64,000 nucleotides of DNA from Deltaproteobacteria bacterium. GTDB taxonomy: Bacteria; Desulfobacterota; Desulfobulbia; Desulfobulbales; JAJRZW01. Shown here piece after piece: positions 15,682 through 25,008 of the stretch; within the stretch, counting starts at the first letter, position 1; the number at the start of each line of letters is the position of its first letter. The DNA lies in contig JAJRZW010000058.1 of assembly GCA_024275015.1 (NCBI GenBank), positions 1 to 64,000 on the forward strand. The letters are read 5' to 3'. The notes under the pieces are model-generated. The model was not told the DNA's origin and did not search any database. It was given only the letters and a program-made list of their open reading frames with translations. Position numbers and translations under genes: made by a program.

Positions 15682-16971
15682 TCATTTAAGTCCGAAAATC
15701 CCCCCCCGGCGCCCACTTGACACTTGCGCCGGACGCTGGCGGGAACGGGAGGAACGCCGCCGCCGCGGCCTGCCACCGCCGCCCCTCTCAGCTGCAACCG
15801 GCTTCCTGAAGGCAATATCACCTGCCCTGGGGCCACCACAGGCCTCCTCCAGTATCCGAAAAAAACTTACAGCCTCGGAAAAATAACTCTTGTTACGGAA
15901 CTTTTTCGGCCAGTCGCTCTCCCTGGCAAAGGCCTTGACCATCGGCAGGGCGGAAAAAAGAACGGTCATCTCCTCTTTGATCGCCCGGCTTATATTCAAA
16001 TGGCAGAGCTGGGCATCAAGGGCGGCCCGCAGATTTCGCGAGAAAATGAAGGCGTCCTGGCCACGAACCGGGGCGTGATAAAGATCAAATTCGGCCCGGG
16101 CCCAGGGAAGGAGAAGCAAAGCGAAGAGGACATGGTCAGGGAGAGTCTCGCCCTGTTTATGGATACGGTCGGCAACCGCGAGGATCCGGGGCAGGTCACG
16201 ATAATCGGCAGCGGCTAATTTCCCGTAACCCGGAAGCAGGATGGCAAGGACGCCGCTTTTGAGCATCAGCTCAGACCACGACGAGGCCGCCACCCCCCGC
16301 AGGTCCCTGCATATCTCGTCGCGAAGACGGGAATCAGGGCAGAGGAGAAGCTTATCGCCATGAACGGCAATCGCGTCCCAGGTCGCGGGATCAATGCTGA
16401 ATCCGAGGCGGGCCGCGTGACGGATTGCCCGCAGGCTCCGCACCGGATCGCGGATTAGCCTTTTTTCCGGTTCTCCCACCAGCCGGACGATACCGGCTTC
16501 AAGGTCATCAACTCCGCCGACGTAATCGATAACGGTAAAATTTCCCACCTCGTAAAAGATGGCGTTTATGGTCAGATCACGGCGAAACGCATCTTCGGCC
16601 AGGGTACCAAAGGTGTTATTGGCCGGCAGCACCGCCCCCTCAAGATCATACTCACTCGAAGAACGAAGGGTTGAGACCTCGACAATGTGGTTGCCCTTGA
16701 AAAAAACCTGGACCAGCCGGAATCGCCGACCGATGGTGCGACTATTGCGAAAGATCTTACGCACCTCGCCGGGGTGGGCGCTGGTACTTAGATCAAAATC
16801 TTTCGGAGTCCGACCGAGATAGAGATCGCGGACACCGCCGCCGACGAGATAGGCGGAATAACCGCCGTCACGCAGGCGGTACATTACCTTCAGGGCCTCA
16901 CGGTCAATATTCTTGCGGGAAATGGGATGGGCGTCACGGGGAATTATTTTCGCTGCCGGAGATTGTGTCAA
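15682..16971 (-). CDS. pcnB: Poly(A) polymerase / CCA-adding family nucleotidyltransferase
   Basis: 429 residues if the TTG at 16971 is used; AAGGAG lies 12 bases upstream. The open frame extends to 17052, but those residues are encoded by the R1 repeat and are unlikely to be translated. Motifs: AYLVGGGVRDLYLGRTPKDFDLSTSA (split here as GGGVRDL and DFDLSTSA), RRDLTINAIFY, DPVRSLRAIRHAARLGF with the PcnB-like RIRDP variant LIRDP. A basic C-terminal tail (RGGGGRPRRRRSSRSR) fits PcnB, which adds 3' tails that promote RNA decay. It ends nine bases before bioB on the same strand. Confidence 0.85.
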   Translation of the reverse strand: MTQSPAAKIIPRDAHPISRKNIDREALKVMYRLRDGGYSAYLVGGGVRDLYLGRTPKDFDLSTSAHPGEVRKIFRNSRTIGRRFRLVQVFFKGNHIVEVSTLRSSSEYDLEGAVLPANNTFGTLAEDAFRRDLTINAIFYEVGNFTVIDYVGGVDDLEAGIVRLVGEPEKRLIRDPVRSLRAIRHAARLGFSIDPATWDAIAVHGDKLLLCPDSRLRDEICRDLRGVAASSWSELMLKSGVLAILLPGYGKLAAADYRDLPRILAVADRIHKQGETLPDHVLFALLLLPWARAEFDLYHAPVRGQDAFIFSRNLRAALDAQLCHLNISRAIKEEMTVLFSALPMVKAFARESDWPKKFRNKSYFSEAVSFFRILEEACGGPRAGDIAFRKPVAAERGGGGRPRRRRSSRSRQRPAQVSSGRRGGIFGLK

Positions 16972-16990
16972 AACTGGTTTCTGCTCCTTA

Positions 16991-17127
16991 AACAGAGTGT
17001 TGGAAAAGCCGTCCTGGCTTTTACAACCTCTCGATTCCACCGGTTTTTTCAACCCGGCAAAATCGGCGGCGCGCCCATGCTTAACCAGCCCCGTTTTTCA
17101 ACGGGCTGGTTAAGCATGGGCGCGTGG
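16991..17127 (-). repeat. R1 multi-hairpin repeat, shorter copy
   Basis: Between the nitronate monooxygenase-like gene and pcnB, both on the minus strand. Ends AACAGAGTGTTGGAAAAGCC and CCGTTTTTCAACGGGCTGGT; the CGATTCCACCGGTTTTTTCA hairpin is present but the GTTGGATAAAAC hairpin is missing. An extra palindrome GCGCCCATGCTTAACCAGCC / GGCTGGTTAAGCATGGGCGC closes the copy. Confidence 0.85.
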
Positions 17128-17145
17128 ATGAAGCCGACTCCGGAA

Positions 17146-18156
17146 TCAGGACCCGGCCCCGGTAGCCTGAGCGTCATAAACCCGGGCGGAATCCGTTTCC
17201 CGATATACCGATTCGGCCTGGGAAACAAACTGGTCAAAGACCTCCTGCACCGTGAGGATATCATTCAAACGATGGACATTCTCTCCGGAAAAGAAGAGGC
17301 CGTCTTCAAGATCACCGTCCCGGGCCTTGACCAGCCGCTCGGTGATACAATAGACGTGATCGCATTTTTTCAGACATTTATAACTGCACTTCTTGGCCTC
17401 AAGGTCATCCCTGGCCATGAGTTTTTTTACAAACGGAGTTTTAATCGCCCGTCCCGGCAGCCCCACCGGCGATTTAATCAGGGTGATATCGTCCTTGCCG
17501 GCCTCAAGCATCGCCTTTTTAAAGACGTCGTCAACGTCACACTCTTCGGTGAGAACGAAACGGGTGGCGATCTGAACCCCGTCGGCACCGTAGCGGTCCA
17601 TCATCTCGCCCATCTCGTAACCGTTGGTGATCCCGCCGGCGGCAATCAGCGGCACCTTTTTCACCACCTTGCGGATCTCGGGGAAGAGATCCCGCAGGGT
17701 GCGGTCGGTACCCAGATGACCACCGGCCTCCTTGGCCTCAACGACAATGGCCGCGGCGCCAAGTTTCTCGGCCAGACGGGCAAAGGAGGGAGAGGAAACA
17801 ATGGAGACGATGGGGACATTATGTTCGCGGCCGATCTTGAAAATATCACGGGAAAACCCGGCGCCGGTGATGATCATGTCGACCCCGGCCTTGATTGATC
17901 CCATGACCAGATTATAGAAATTCTTCATCGCGAACATGATATTCACCGCCACCACACCGTCGGTCATCTCCTTGGCCCGGTAAATGTCACGGATCAGGTC
18001 GTCGACCGGAATCGAGGAGCCGCCGATGGTGCCGATACCACCGCATTGAGCCACCGGGGCCGCCAGCGACGAAGTGGATACCCGTACTGACATCCCGCCC
18101 TGAACCAGGGGGATCGGGGCAGTAAATTTACCAATTTTCAACGGGGGAAGTTTCAT
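17146..18156 (-). CDS. Nitronate monooxygenase / 2-nitropropane dioxygenase family flavoprotein
   Basis: 336 residues. A TIM-barrel FMN enzyme: PLVQGGMSVRVSTSSLAAPV at the N terminus, VVEAKEAGGHLGT, AAGGITNGYEMGEMMDRYG and DGVQIATRFVLTEECD for FMN-phosphate and substrate contacts. A C-terminal cysteine group (KKCSYKCLKKCDHVYC) is unusual for plain nitronate monooxygenases and could hold a metal cluster. FabK-type enoyl-ACP reductase is related, but the neighbourhood gives no fatty-acid context. Function beyond the family is unknown. Confidence 0.85.
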   Translation of the reverse strand: MKLPPLKIGKFTAPIPLVQGGMSVRVSTSSLAAPVAQCGGIGTIGGSSIPVDDLIRDIYRAKEMTDGVVAVNIMFAMKNFYNLVMGSIKAGVDMIITGAGFSRDIFKIGREHNVPIVSIVSSPSFARLAEKLGAAAIVVEAKEAGGHLGTDRTLRDLFPEIRKVVKKVPLIAAGGITNGYEMGEMMDRYGADGVQIATRFVLTEECDVDDVFKKAMLEAGKDDITLIKSPVGLPGRAIKTPFVKKLMARDDLEAKKCSYKCLKKCDHVYCITERLVKARDGDLEDGLFFSGENVHRLNDILTVQEVFDQFVSQAESVYRETDSARVYDAQATGAGS

Positions 18157-18354
18157 GATCTTGGAACACAGCTCACAGTTAAAGATGAAAAAGTTTAATT
18201 ATGTCCTTTTTTCAAGGCGTTGTCAAGAACAGCATCCTGCGTCGGACAAGCGACAATGGCAAACCCCTGGAAGGGGTCCCGGTTGTTTTTCACACCCGGT
18301 TGATATAAATAGAATTAAATTCTTGCGCTATGTTTTTTGATGGGGTGGCAACCA

Positions 18355-18540
18355 TGATGAAGTCGTAACAAGTCTCCGCTCCGGCTGAAAACGGCGATTT
18401 CCGGGCGGCGGGCTGCTTAAATCTCGAATCCGGACTAAGCCCTCAAACATGCGGGTTTTAAAAACCCATCCAGCCGCCCGCCGCTTTTCCCGGAAATCGC
18501 CGAAGACGTCTGCGCAGGGGAATTGCTACGAGTCCATCAA
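18355..18540. repeat. R3 palindromic repeat, copy 3
   Basis: In the 457 bp gap between the divergent flavoprotein and HAD genes. Starts TGATGAAGTCGTAACAAG, arms GCTGAAAACGGCGATTTCCG / CGGAAATCGCCGAAGACGTC, and ends GCTACGAGTCCATCAA. Its core is inverted relative to the copy at 4211. The rest of the gap shows no gene. Confidence 0.88.
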
Positions 18541-18613
18541 CCATGAAATCGATGGCAAAGTAATTATTTTGACACTGGCTCTAAAACATTATAAACCGAA
18601 ACGCAATGAAATA

Positions 18614-19201
18614 ATGATACAAAACATACGCGACATACCCCCGGGAAACATCGGCTTCGATATCGACGGAGTAGTGGCCGATACCATGGAAGCATTCATC
18701 CGCATGGCCCGGGTCGATTACGGCGAAAAAATACACCCGGAAGAAATTACCGATTTCATGGTGGAGGAATGCCTTGACCTTGATCCAGAAATAATCGAAA
18801 AAATATTTTCCCGCCTTCTGAGCGACCCCATTGCCGCCGGGCTAAAGCCCATGACCGGCGCGGTCGAGACCATCCGTGACCTGAGCCGAACCGCGCCGGT
18901 AACCTTCATCACCGCCCGTCCCGATCCGTAACCGATTTCCGCCTGGCTCAGATTTCACCTCGGTGCCGCCACCTTCAGCAACTGCCTTCTCGTGGCATCC
19001 GGTGACCACGACAACAAGGCCGCCCATATCCGCGCCTACGGGCTGCGGTTTTTCATCGACGACCGGGCCCGGACCTGCCGCGATCTGGCCACGGAAGAAC
19101 ACATAACCCCCATTGTCTATGATCAGCCGTGGAACCACAACCGCCACCAGCTCCCCACTGTTAACGACTGGGAGGCGATCAGGGCCATGTGCGCCATCTG
19201 A
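18614..19201 (+). pseudogene. HAD-family phosphatase (5'-nucleotidase-like), broken by in-frame TAA
   Basis: From the ATG at 18614 the frame encodes FDIDGVVADTMEAFIRM (HAD motif I, nucleophile D and DxDG), then VTFITARPDP (motif II T). A TAA at 18929-18931 stops it, yet the same frame continues with AWLRFHLGAATFSNCLLVAS, DHDNKAAHIRAYGLRFFIDD (motifs III and IV, K and DD) up to a stop at 19199-19201. Both halves are needed for activity. A CAA codon changed to TAA would explain it. The family removes phosphate from nucleotides or sugar phosphates. The NUDIX gene starts eight bases later, suggesting a former nucleotide-sanitation pair. Confidence 0.82.
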
Positions 19202-19208
19202 TACGGAT

Positions 19209-19652
19209 ATGCCAAACCAGAAAAACACAAAAAAATGCCCCGTCTGCGGCAACCCGGTGATAATTTTTCGTAATCCCCTGCCCACGGTTGATGTTATAAT
19301 TGAATACGGAACCGGAATCATCCTGATCAAAAGAAAAAATCCACCGCCGGGATGGGCCCTGCCCGGCGGTTTTGTCGACTACGGCGAAAGCCTTGAAGAC
19401 GCGGGACGACGCGAGGCCATGGAAGAAACAGAGCTTGATCTTTGTCAACTGCGTCAGTTTCATACCTATTCCTCCCCGGACCGTGACCCCAGGCGCCATA
19501 CGATCTCCACGGTTTTTATCGCCCGCGGCCGCGGTACGCCAAAGGCGGGAGATGACGCGGCCGCGGTGGAAATTTTCGCCTTAAACGAAATTCCACCGCT
19601 TACCTTTGACCATAACCACATTATCGATGACTACCTCGGACACAGACGATAA
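19209..19652 (+). CDS. NUDIX hydrolase with N-terminal zinc ribbon
   Basis: 147 residues from the ATG at 19209. A zinc-ribbon-like [11 protein letters not shown] opens the protein (second pair of ligands not clear), followed by the NUDIX box [20 protein letters not shown] with ETEL, fitting GX5EX7REUXEEXGU. NUDIX enzymes hydrolyse nucleoside diphosphates linked to another group, such as ADP-ribose, NADH or damaged nucleotides; the [16 protein letters not shown] context resembles ADP-ribose or NADH pyrophosphatases. It overlaps the following REC-GGDEF gene by 26 bases and follows the broken HAD gene. Confidence 0.88.
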   Translation: MPNQKNTKKCPVCGNPVIIFRNPLPTVDVIIEYGTGIILIKRKNPPPGWALPGGFVDYGESLEDAGRREAMEETELDLCQLRQFHTYSSPDRDPRRHTISTVFIARGRGTPKAGDDAAAVEIFALNEIPPLTFDHNHIIDDYLGHRR

Positions 19653-20541
19653 AATACGCGATACCCGTATCCTCCTGGTGGATGACGACCCCATGGTCCT
19701 TGAACTCCTGGGGATATCCATCGGCTCCCTCGGATTTTCCTATAACAGTGCCGTTGACGGCCTCGCGGCCCTGGAAGAACTGAAAAAAAAGGAGTACGAC
19801 ATCGTCATCACCGACATGATGATGCCGCGCATGAACGGCATGCAGCTCCTGCGGCATATCCACGCCCATTCCCCCCGCACCGGGGTAATCGTGGTCACCG
19901 GCTATACCGGCACCTTCAGTTACACCGACGTTATCAACGCCGGGGCCAGTGACTTTATCTCCAAACCCTTCAACACCGACGAACTTGAGGCCAAGTTGCA
20001 GCGCATCCTCCGGGAACAGGACCTCATCCGCGAGCTTGAACACCTGTCGCTGTGCGACCCCCTGACCGACCTCTTCAACCGCCGCCATTTCGACTCCCGC
20101 CTCCGGGAAGAGGTGCATCGGGCCGAACGACATAAGCATGATCTCTATCTCCTCCTTCTCGATGTCGATAACTTCAAATACTATAATGATACCTATGGCC
20201 ACCAGGCCGGGGATGAAGTCCTGCGCCGGACCGGACAAATCCTGGTAAACTCGACCCGGGAAGGGGTTGACTCCTGCTTCCGCTACGGCGGCGACGAATT
20301 CGCGGTGATCATCCCCCATACCTCGACAAAACTGGCCGAACCCATTGCCGCGAGAATTCTTGAAACCTATAATTCCTGTGGTTTTGACAATACCGGTTTA
20401 AGTATCGGCATCGCCCGTTTTATCCGTCGGCAGGGGGCGACCATAGAGGAAGACATTGATTCCCTGATCGCCGGATCCGACCGGGCCCTGTACCGGGCCA
20501 AGGGGAAGGGCCGCAATAAAGCGGAATTTGACCCTGAATAG
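19627..20541 (+). CDS. Response regulator with GGDEF diguanylate cyclase domain
   Basis: 304 residues from the ATG at 19627 (another ATG, 19606, is in frame). A receiver domain ([14 protein letters not shown], phospho-acceptor in [15 protein letters not shown] in SKPFNTDEL) is followed by a GGDEF domain: [32 protein letters not shown] and active site YGGDEFAVI. It would make c-di-GMP on phosphorylation, in the manner of PleD or WspR. An RxxD inhibitory site is not obvious before GGDEF. It overlaps the NUDIX gene and may share its promoter. Confidence 0.92.
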   Translation: MTTSDTDDKIRDTRILLVDDDPMVLELLGISIGSLGFSYNSAVDGLAALEELKKKEYDIVITDMMMPRMNGMQLLRHIHAHSPRTGVIVVTGYTGTFSYTDVINAGASDFISKPFNTDELEAKLQRILREQDLIRELEHLSLCDPLTDLFNRRHFDSRLREEVHRAERHKHDLYLLLLDVDNFKYYNDTYGHQAGDEVLRRTGQILVNSTREGVDSCFRYGGDEFAVIIPHTSTKLAEPIAARILETYNSCGFDNTGLSIGIARFIRRQGATIEEDIDSLIAGSDRALYRAKGKGRNKAEFDPE

Positions 20542-20610
20542 ACCTGGCCATAAATGAGGATCTCGTTCGGGATCAAGAATCGCCAACGAAATAAGCGCAG
20601 ACATATGTTT

Positions 20611-20771
20611 GATGGCTAAGTAAGAATTTCGATCTACTGCGTCGTAGCGCCGCATTTTTGTTCGCTCGACATACCATATGTTATGTATGGTCTCGCTCAC
20701 AAAAACACTCTACTCCTTGTATATCGAAATTCTTACTTAGCCATCCCGTGACTTAATTACGAGACCAATCA
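20611..20771. repeat. R2 palindromic repeat, copy 2
   Basis: A near-perfect palindrome with arms GATGGCTAAGTAAGAATTTC and GAAATTCTTACTTAGCCATC (20611-20745), enclosing CTACTGCGTCGTAGCG and ACATACCATATGTTATGTAT, then a tail TTAATTACGAGACCAATCA that restates the common terminus. Matches 12479-12628. A shorter relative lies at 55714-55797. Confidence 0.88.
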
Positions 20772-21129
20772 TGTTTGATCTCCCGAGCATTATTTTTCCC
20801 ACAACGCAAAAAATAGAGCGATTACCAACAGACCGCCCCGCCGCCTTATCACCCCTGTCAGACCTTTAAAATCACCGAAAAAACACCCATTTCCCGTAAA
20901 TAAAATATTGTTTTCACCCTCGCACTCTGTTATATAGGCTCTTTCTTGTCTGAGTCCGTAGCCAACGGTCGGTGCGGATTTCATTTATCGGTACAAATTT
21001 ACGATATTATCAAGCAACAGGGCTTGAGACGAAAATTTTACCCTGACTAAATTAAAAAAACGCCGCCCCGACCAGGCTGCGGTTCACTGAAAGTCAGGCA
21101 TTATTACCGTGGGAGGAGGAATCGTCTAA
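20772..21129 (+). other. Leader of rpsA, no gene seen
   Basis: About 360 bases between the R2 repeat and rpsA, richer in A and T than its surroundings. I see no convincing gene. The end carries GGGAGGAGGAATC, the ribosome-binding site of rpsA. Promoter hexamers could not be placed with confidence. Confidence 0.5.
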
Positions 21130-22851
21130 ATGGAAACTATCAACACCAACACCAGCAGCAGTGACGGAATGAGCTTTGCCGATCTCTTCGAGGCAAACGA
21201 AATCAAGGTCGCCAATGTCGGCGACGTAGTGGAAGGAACCGTCATTGACATCATCAAGGACCTGGCGATCATCGACATCGGTGACAAGTCAGAGTGCGCC
21301 GTTTCCCTGTCCGAGTTCAAAAATGAAGGGGAGCCGGTAGAGGTAAAGGTAGGCGACGTATTTGACGTCTACGTAGAAAAACGCGAGGCCGAAGGCGGAA
21401 TCAGACTCTCGCGCGAGCAGGCCATCGGCATCAAGGTATGGGAAGACATAGCCCGGATCCAGGAGGCTGACGAAACCATTCAGGGCCGCATCGAAAACCG
21501 CGTCAAGGGCGGACTCTCGGTCGATATCGGAGTTCCGGCCTTCCTGCCCTATTCCCAAATTGATCTGCGTCCGGTCAAGGATCTCGACAAACTTATCGGC
21601 GATTCCTTTGACTTCAAGATTTTAAAATATAACCGTAAACGCAATAATGTCGTGATCTCGCGCCGCGCCATTCTCGAGGAGGCCCGCAAGGCCCTCCGCG
21701 ACGAGATGAAGGCCACCCTCAACGAGGGCGACGTGGTAAAGGGCAGCATCACCAACATCACCGATTACGGTCTGTTCATCGACCTCGGCGGTATGGACGG
21801 CCTCTGCCACATCACCGACCTCTCCTGGGGGCGGGTTTCCCATCCGGCCAAGCTTTACAAGGTCGGCGAGGAGATCGAGGTCAAGATCCTCAAATTCGAC
21901 CGCGAAAACGACAAGATATCTCTCGGGGTCAAACAGCTCAAGGATGACCCCTGGGCCACGGTTGTCGACCGTTATCCGGTGGAAAGCAAGACCCGCGGCA
22001 AGGTGGTAAGCATCACCGATTACGGTGCCTTTGCCGAGCTCGAGGAAGGGGTCGAAGGCCTGATCCATGTCTCCGAGATGTCCTGGTCGCGCAAGACCAA
22101 ACATCCCTCCAAGATCATCAATGTCGGCGACGAGGTTGAAATCATGATCCTCAACGTCGATGCCGACGCCAAACGGATATCCCTGGGAATGAAACAGCTG
22201 CTCCCCAATCCCTGGGATCTGGTCAGTGAAAATTATCCGGTTGGCTCGATCATCGAGGGCAAGATCAAAAACATCACCGATTTCGGGGTGTTCATCGGCA
22301 TTGAGGAGGGCATAGACGGCCTGATTCACGTCTCCGATCTCTCCTGGACCGAAAGGATCAAGCATCCGAGCGAAAAATACGCCAAAGGCGACACAATCCA
22401 GGCGGTGGTTCTCAAGATCGACCGCGAGAACGAGCGTTTCTCCCTCGGGGTCAAGCAGCTTGAACCCGATCCCTGGCAGGCCGCGGTGGAAAAATACCCG
22501 GCCGGTTCCATTGTCGAAGGCAAGGTCACCAATGTCACCGAGTTCGGGATCTTTGTCGAGATCGAGGACGGCATTGAAGGCCTGGTGCATGTCTCTGAGA
22601 TCAGCACCGAGAAGGTCAACACCCCGGTGGGAATGTACAATGTCGGCGACGACATCAAGACCAGGGTGATCAACGTCAGCGCCAAGGACCGCAAGATCGG
22701 CCTTTCGATCAAGGCCCTTGACGACACCGACTACAGTAAATACGCCGGCAATGAGCCCGAGGCGGCTACCACCATCGGCGGCCTGATCAAGGAAGAGCTT
22801 GAGGCCACCACCCGTACCGATGACGGCGAGGATAAGCCGGCGTCGGAATAA
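21130..22851 (+). CDS. rpsA: 30S ribosomal protein S1
   Basis: 573 residues with six S1 (OB-fold) repeats, each about 70-85 residues, beginning near residues 30, 115, 200, 287, 374 and 461. The later repeats share the pattern GKVVSITDYGAFAELEEGVE, GLIHVSEMSW and SLGMKQL; the first two are more diverged, as usual in S1, where they bind the ribosome. S1 brings mRNA to the 30S subunit. Strong GGGAGGAGG upstream; a Rho-independent terminator follows. Confidence 0.97.
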   Translation: METINTNTSSSDGMSFADLFEANEIKVANVGDVVEGTVIDIIKDLAIIDIGDKSECAVSLSEFKNEGEPVEVKVGDVFDVYVEKREAEGGIRLSREQAIGIKVWEDIARIQEADETIQGRIENRVKGGLSVDIGVPAFLPYSQIDLRPVKDLDKLIGDSFDFKILKYNRKRNNVVISRRAILEEARKALRDEMKATLNEGDVVKGSITNITDYGLFIDLGGMDGLCHITDLSWGRVSHPAKLYKVGEEIEVKILKFDRENDKISLGVKQLKDDPWATVVDRYPVESKTRGKVVSITDYGAFAELEEGVEGLIHVSEMSWSRKTKHPSKIINVGDEVEIMILNVDADAKRISLGMKQLLPNPWDLVSENYPVGSIIEGKIKNITDFGVFIGIEEGIDGLIHVSDLSWTERIKHPSEKYAKGDTIQAVVLKIDRENERFSLGVKQLEPDPWQAAVEKYPAGSIVEGKVTNVTEFGIFVEIEDGIEGLVHVSEISTEKVNTPVGMYNVGDDIKTRVINVSAKDRKIGLSIKALDDTDYSKYAGNEPEAATTIGGLIKEELEATTRTDDGEDKPASE

Positions 22852-22863
22852 ACTGAATAACAC

Positions 22864-22907
22864 CCGCCCCCGGACGATCCGACCCTGGATCGCCCGGGGG
22901 CGTTTTC
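22864..22907 (+). terminator. Rho-independent terminator after rpsA
   Basis: A GC-rich stem CGCCCCCGG / CCCGGGGGCG with extra pairing GATC / GATC inside is followed by TTTT. It starts about a dozen bases after the rpsA stop. Confidence 0.85.
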
Positions 22908-22961
22908 TATTCTCTTGATTTTTTTCAGCAAGGGAACGGCAATTATTGACCTGCGTCTGCC

Positions 22962-23882
22962 ATGAAAAATAATTTCAAAAGCAGACATCCTGTCGTTTTC
23001 GGGATCCTTATCGTGACCGGTATATTTGTCTTAATATGGGGCGGGGCTTCATTACTGTTCTCCCTGATTCCGGGGTTTATTCCCACGGGATCATTTAATC
23101 CGCGGTCAGGCAGCGGTGAAATCGGAGTGGTTGAGATCAAGGGGGAAATTATCTCCCCGGAAAAGACCATTGCCGCCCTGACCGCTTTTCGTAAAAACCG
23201 GAAGATAAAAGCGATTGTCCTCCGGGTTGACAGCCCGGGCGGCGCCGTTGGTGCATCCCAGGAAATCTTCAATGAAGTCCGACGCACCGATAAAAAAAAA
23301 CCGGTAGTGGCGTCTCTTGGTTCAGTTGCCGCCTCCGGCGGCTTTTACGCCGCCATCGGCGCAAGGAAAATCATCGCCAGTCCCGGGACCATCACCGGCA
23401 GCATAGGGGTGATTATAAAATTCGCCAACCTTCAGGACATCTTTAAAAAAATCGGCTACCGGCCCCAGGTGATCAAAAGCGGTAAGCTCAAGGATATGGG
23501 GTCAATGAACCGACCAATGACCCGGGAAGAACGGCGACTGCTGCAGGGGATCATCGACAACGTTCACCAGCAGTTTATCGCCGACGTGGCAAAGGCGAGG
23601 CATCTCAGGGGGAAAAAGGTCCGGGCTCTTGCCGACGGACGCATTTTCTCCGGGCAGCAGGCCCAGGCCCTGGGCCTGATAGACAAGTTGGGGAATTTTA
23701 CCGACGCGGTTAATCTCGCCGCCGAGATGGCCGGGATCAAAAACGAATACCCCCGACTGGCCTACCCGCGTCAGCGTAAGTTTTCACTCCTGAATCTTAT
23801 GACAGGGGAAGAGGCGAGTTTTTTCACACACAATCCATTCAGCCAGAGCCCCCTGCTTTCATATCAATGGCAGGGGCCGTAA
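22962..23882 (+). CDS. sppA: Signal peptide peptidase SppA (short form)
   Basis: 306 residues, the length of the short, single-domain SppA. An N-terminal membrane segment (VVFGILIVTGIFVLIWGGAS) anchors it. VEIKGEII starts the crotonase-like fold, VLRVDSPGGAVGASQEI follows, and the nucleophilic serine is in GSVAASGGFYAA; the general-base lysine is likely in VIKSGKLKDMGS. It degrades signal peptides left in the inner membrane. The IHF/HU gene begins 12 bases later. Confidence 0.93.
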   Translation: MKNNFKSRHPVVFGILIVTGIFVLIWGGASLLFSLIPGFIPTGSFNPRSGSGEIGVVEIKGEIISPEKTIAALTAFRKNRKIKAIVLRVDSPGGAVGASQEIFNEVRRTDKKKPVVASLGSVAASGGFYAAIGARKIIASPGTITGSIGVIIKFANLQDIFKKIGYRPQVIKSGKLKDMGSMNRPMTREERRLLQGIIDNVHQQFIADVAKARHLRGKKVRALADGRIFSGQQAQALGLIDKLGNFTDAVNLAAEMAGIKNEYPRLAYPRQRKFSLLNLMTGEEASFFTHNPFSQSPLLSYQWQGP

Positions 23883-23894
23883 AGGGAAGGCATA

Positions 23895-24185
23895 ATGCTT
23901 AAAAATGATCTGGTAGAAAAAATAAGCGAAGATCTCTCAGGACACCTGAAAAAAGACCTCCGCGAGGCGGTTGATATCATTCTCGCGACCGTGGTCGACG
24001 CCCTTAAGGAGGGACGTCGGGTCGAAATCAGGGGATTCGGCAGTTTCAGCGTCAGGAGCCGCAAGGCCAGAGTGACCCAGAACCCGAAGACCGGCAAGAC
24101 CATGAATATCCCCAGCCGTAAAACGGTACACTTCACCATGAGTAAATCGCTCAAGGAACCACTGGCGGGAAAATCCCGCTCCTGA
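23895..24185 (+). CDS. IHF/HU family DNA-bending protein
   Basis: 96 residues. The family signature is clear: DLVEKISEDLSGHLKKDLRE in the dimerisation helices, VEIRGFGSFSVRSRKAR in the saddle, NPKTGKTMNIPSRKTVHF in the DNA-binding arm with the intercalating proline. IHF subunits and HU cannot be separated firmly by eye; the RGFGSF and RSRKAR variants lean to IHF-beta. GGAAGG precedes the ATG. IHF would also serve RpoN-dependent promoters, and rpoN is in this window. Confidence 0.9.
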   Translation: MLKNDLVEKISEDLSGHLKKDLREAVDIILATVVDALKEGRRVEIRGFGSFSVRSRKARVTQNPKTGKTMNIPSRKTVHFTMSKSLKEPLAGKSRS

Positions 24186-24251
24186 TGTACCTGAAAACAC
24201 TCAGGTAAGGAGTTTCTTGAAAAATGATCATGACGCCATTGGTCTTTGACT

Positions 24252-24875
24252 TTATCCGAAGGGAGAAAGGTCGCCCTTTCCCGCCCTTAATATCTCCACC
24301 TGATCGCCGACAAGCGAGATCACCGTGGACGGGTCCGGGAATAACGCCCCGCCGTCCACCACCAGATCAACCATGGTGCCGATACGGTCCTCAATATCGC
24401 AGGCATTGCTCATGGCTCCTTCATCACCGGGGAGAATGGCACTGGTTGTAAGGATGGCGTTACCGAGGGTGGTAATCATTTCCCGGCAAAGACTGTGGTT
24501 CGGAACCCTTATCCCCACCGTTTTTTGCCGGGTGACCATGATCTTCGGCACAAGTTTCGCCGCCGGGAGGATAAAGGTGTACGGCCCGGGAAGATTTTTA
24601 CGCATCAGACGATAAGCCATGTTGGAGATATGGCAGTAATTGTTCATCTCCTGAAAATCGGCGCACATGAGGCTGAACGGTTTTTCCTTGGCCCGTCTCT
24701 TGATCTGAAAGATCCTTTTCACCGCCTTGTTGTTATAGATGTCACAGCCAATTCCATAAACAGTGTCGGTCGGATAGCAGATTACTCCCCCCTGACGAAG
24801 AACATCTACAACCTCCTGAATCCGACGCGGGGTCGGCCGGGCGGGATTTATCTCAATGGTTCTTGCCGGGCTCAA
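24252..24875 (-). CDS. Sua5/YciO/YrdC family protein (L-threonylcarbamoyladenylate synthase-like)
   Basis: 207 residues. RRIQEVVDVLRQGGVICYPT followed by DTVYGIGCD is the dsRNA-binding-like fold's opening, with KRRAKEKPFSLMC, PGPYTFILPA and KTVGIRVPNHSLC. TsaC/YrdC makes threonylcarbamoyl-AMP for t6A37 of tRNA; YciO is a close relative of uncertain role. The K-R-R-x-K-E-K-P-F-S-L motif with S instead of N and the length both lean to the YciO side. Convergent with the IHF/HU gene. Confidence 0.82.
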   Translation of the reverse strand: MSPARTIEINPARPTPRRIQEVVDVLRQGGVICYPTDTVYGIGCDIYNNKAVKRIFQIKRRAKEKPFSLMCADFQEMNNYCHISNMAYRLMRKNLPGPYTFILPAAKLVPKIMVTRQKTVGIRVPNHSLCREMITTLGNAILTTSAILPGDEGAMSNACDIEDRIGTMVDLVVDGGALFPDPSTVISLVGDQVEILRAGKGDLSPFG

Positions 24876-25008
24876 GGATACGCCACCTTTTCCATGAAGA
24901 CTCTTTCGAGTTTACCCATCGGTACAATGGATCTTATCTTCAACGTCCATCAAAAAATGGTAGTTACACGATTTTGTCAACAAAACAATAAAACATTTCT
25001 CTGTCAGC

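Noticed and set aside
16972-17052. Longer PcnB starting at 17052
   Set aside because: The added residues are encoded by the R1 repeat and the codon there is TTG without a ribosome-binding site.
20790-20984. A 64-codon minus-strand ORF upstream of rpsA
   Set aside because: No recognisable domain and no good start signal; it lies in the AT-richer rpsA leader.
21622-22863. A 413-codon minus-strand ORF opposite rpsA
   Set aside because: It is the complement of the repeated S1 domains, whose codon use keeps the opposite frame open; S1 itself is unmistakable.
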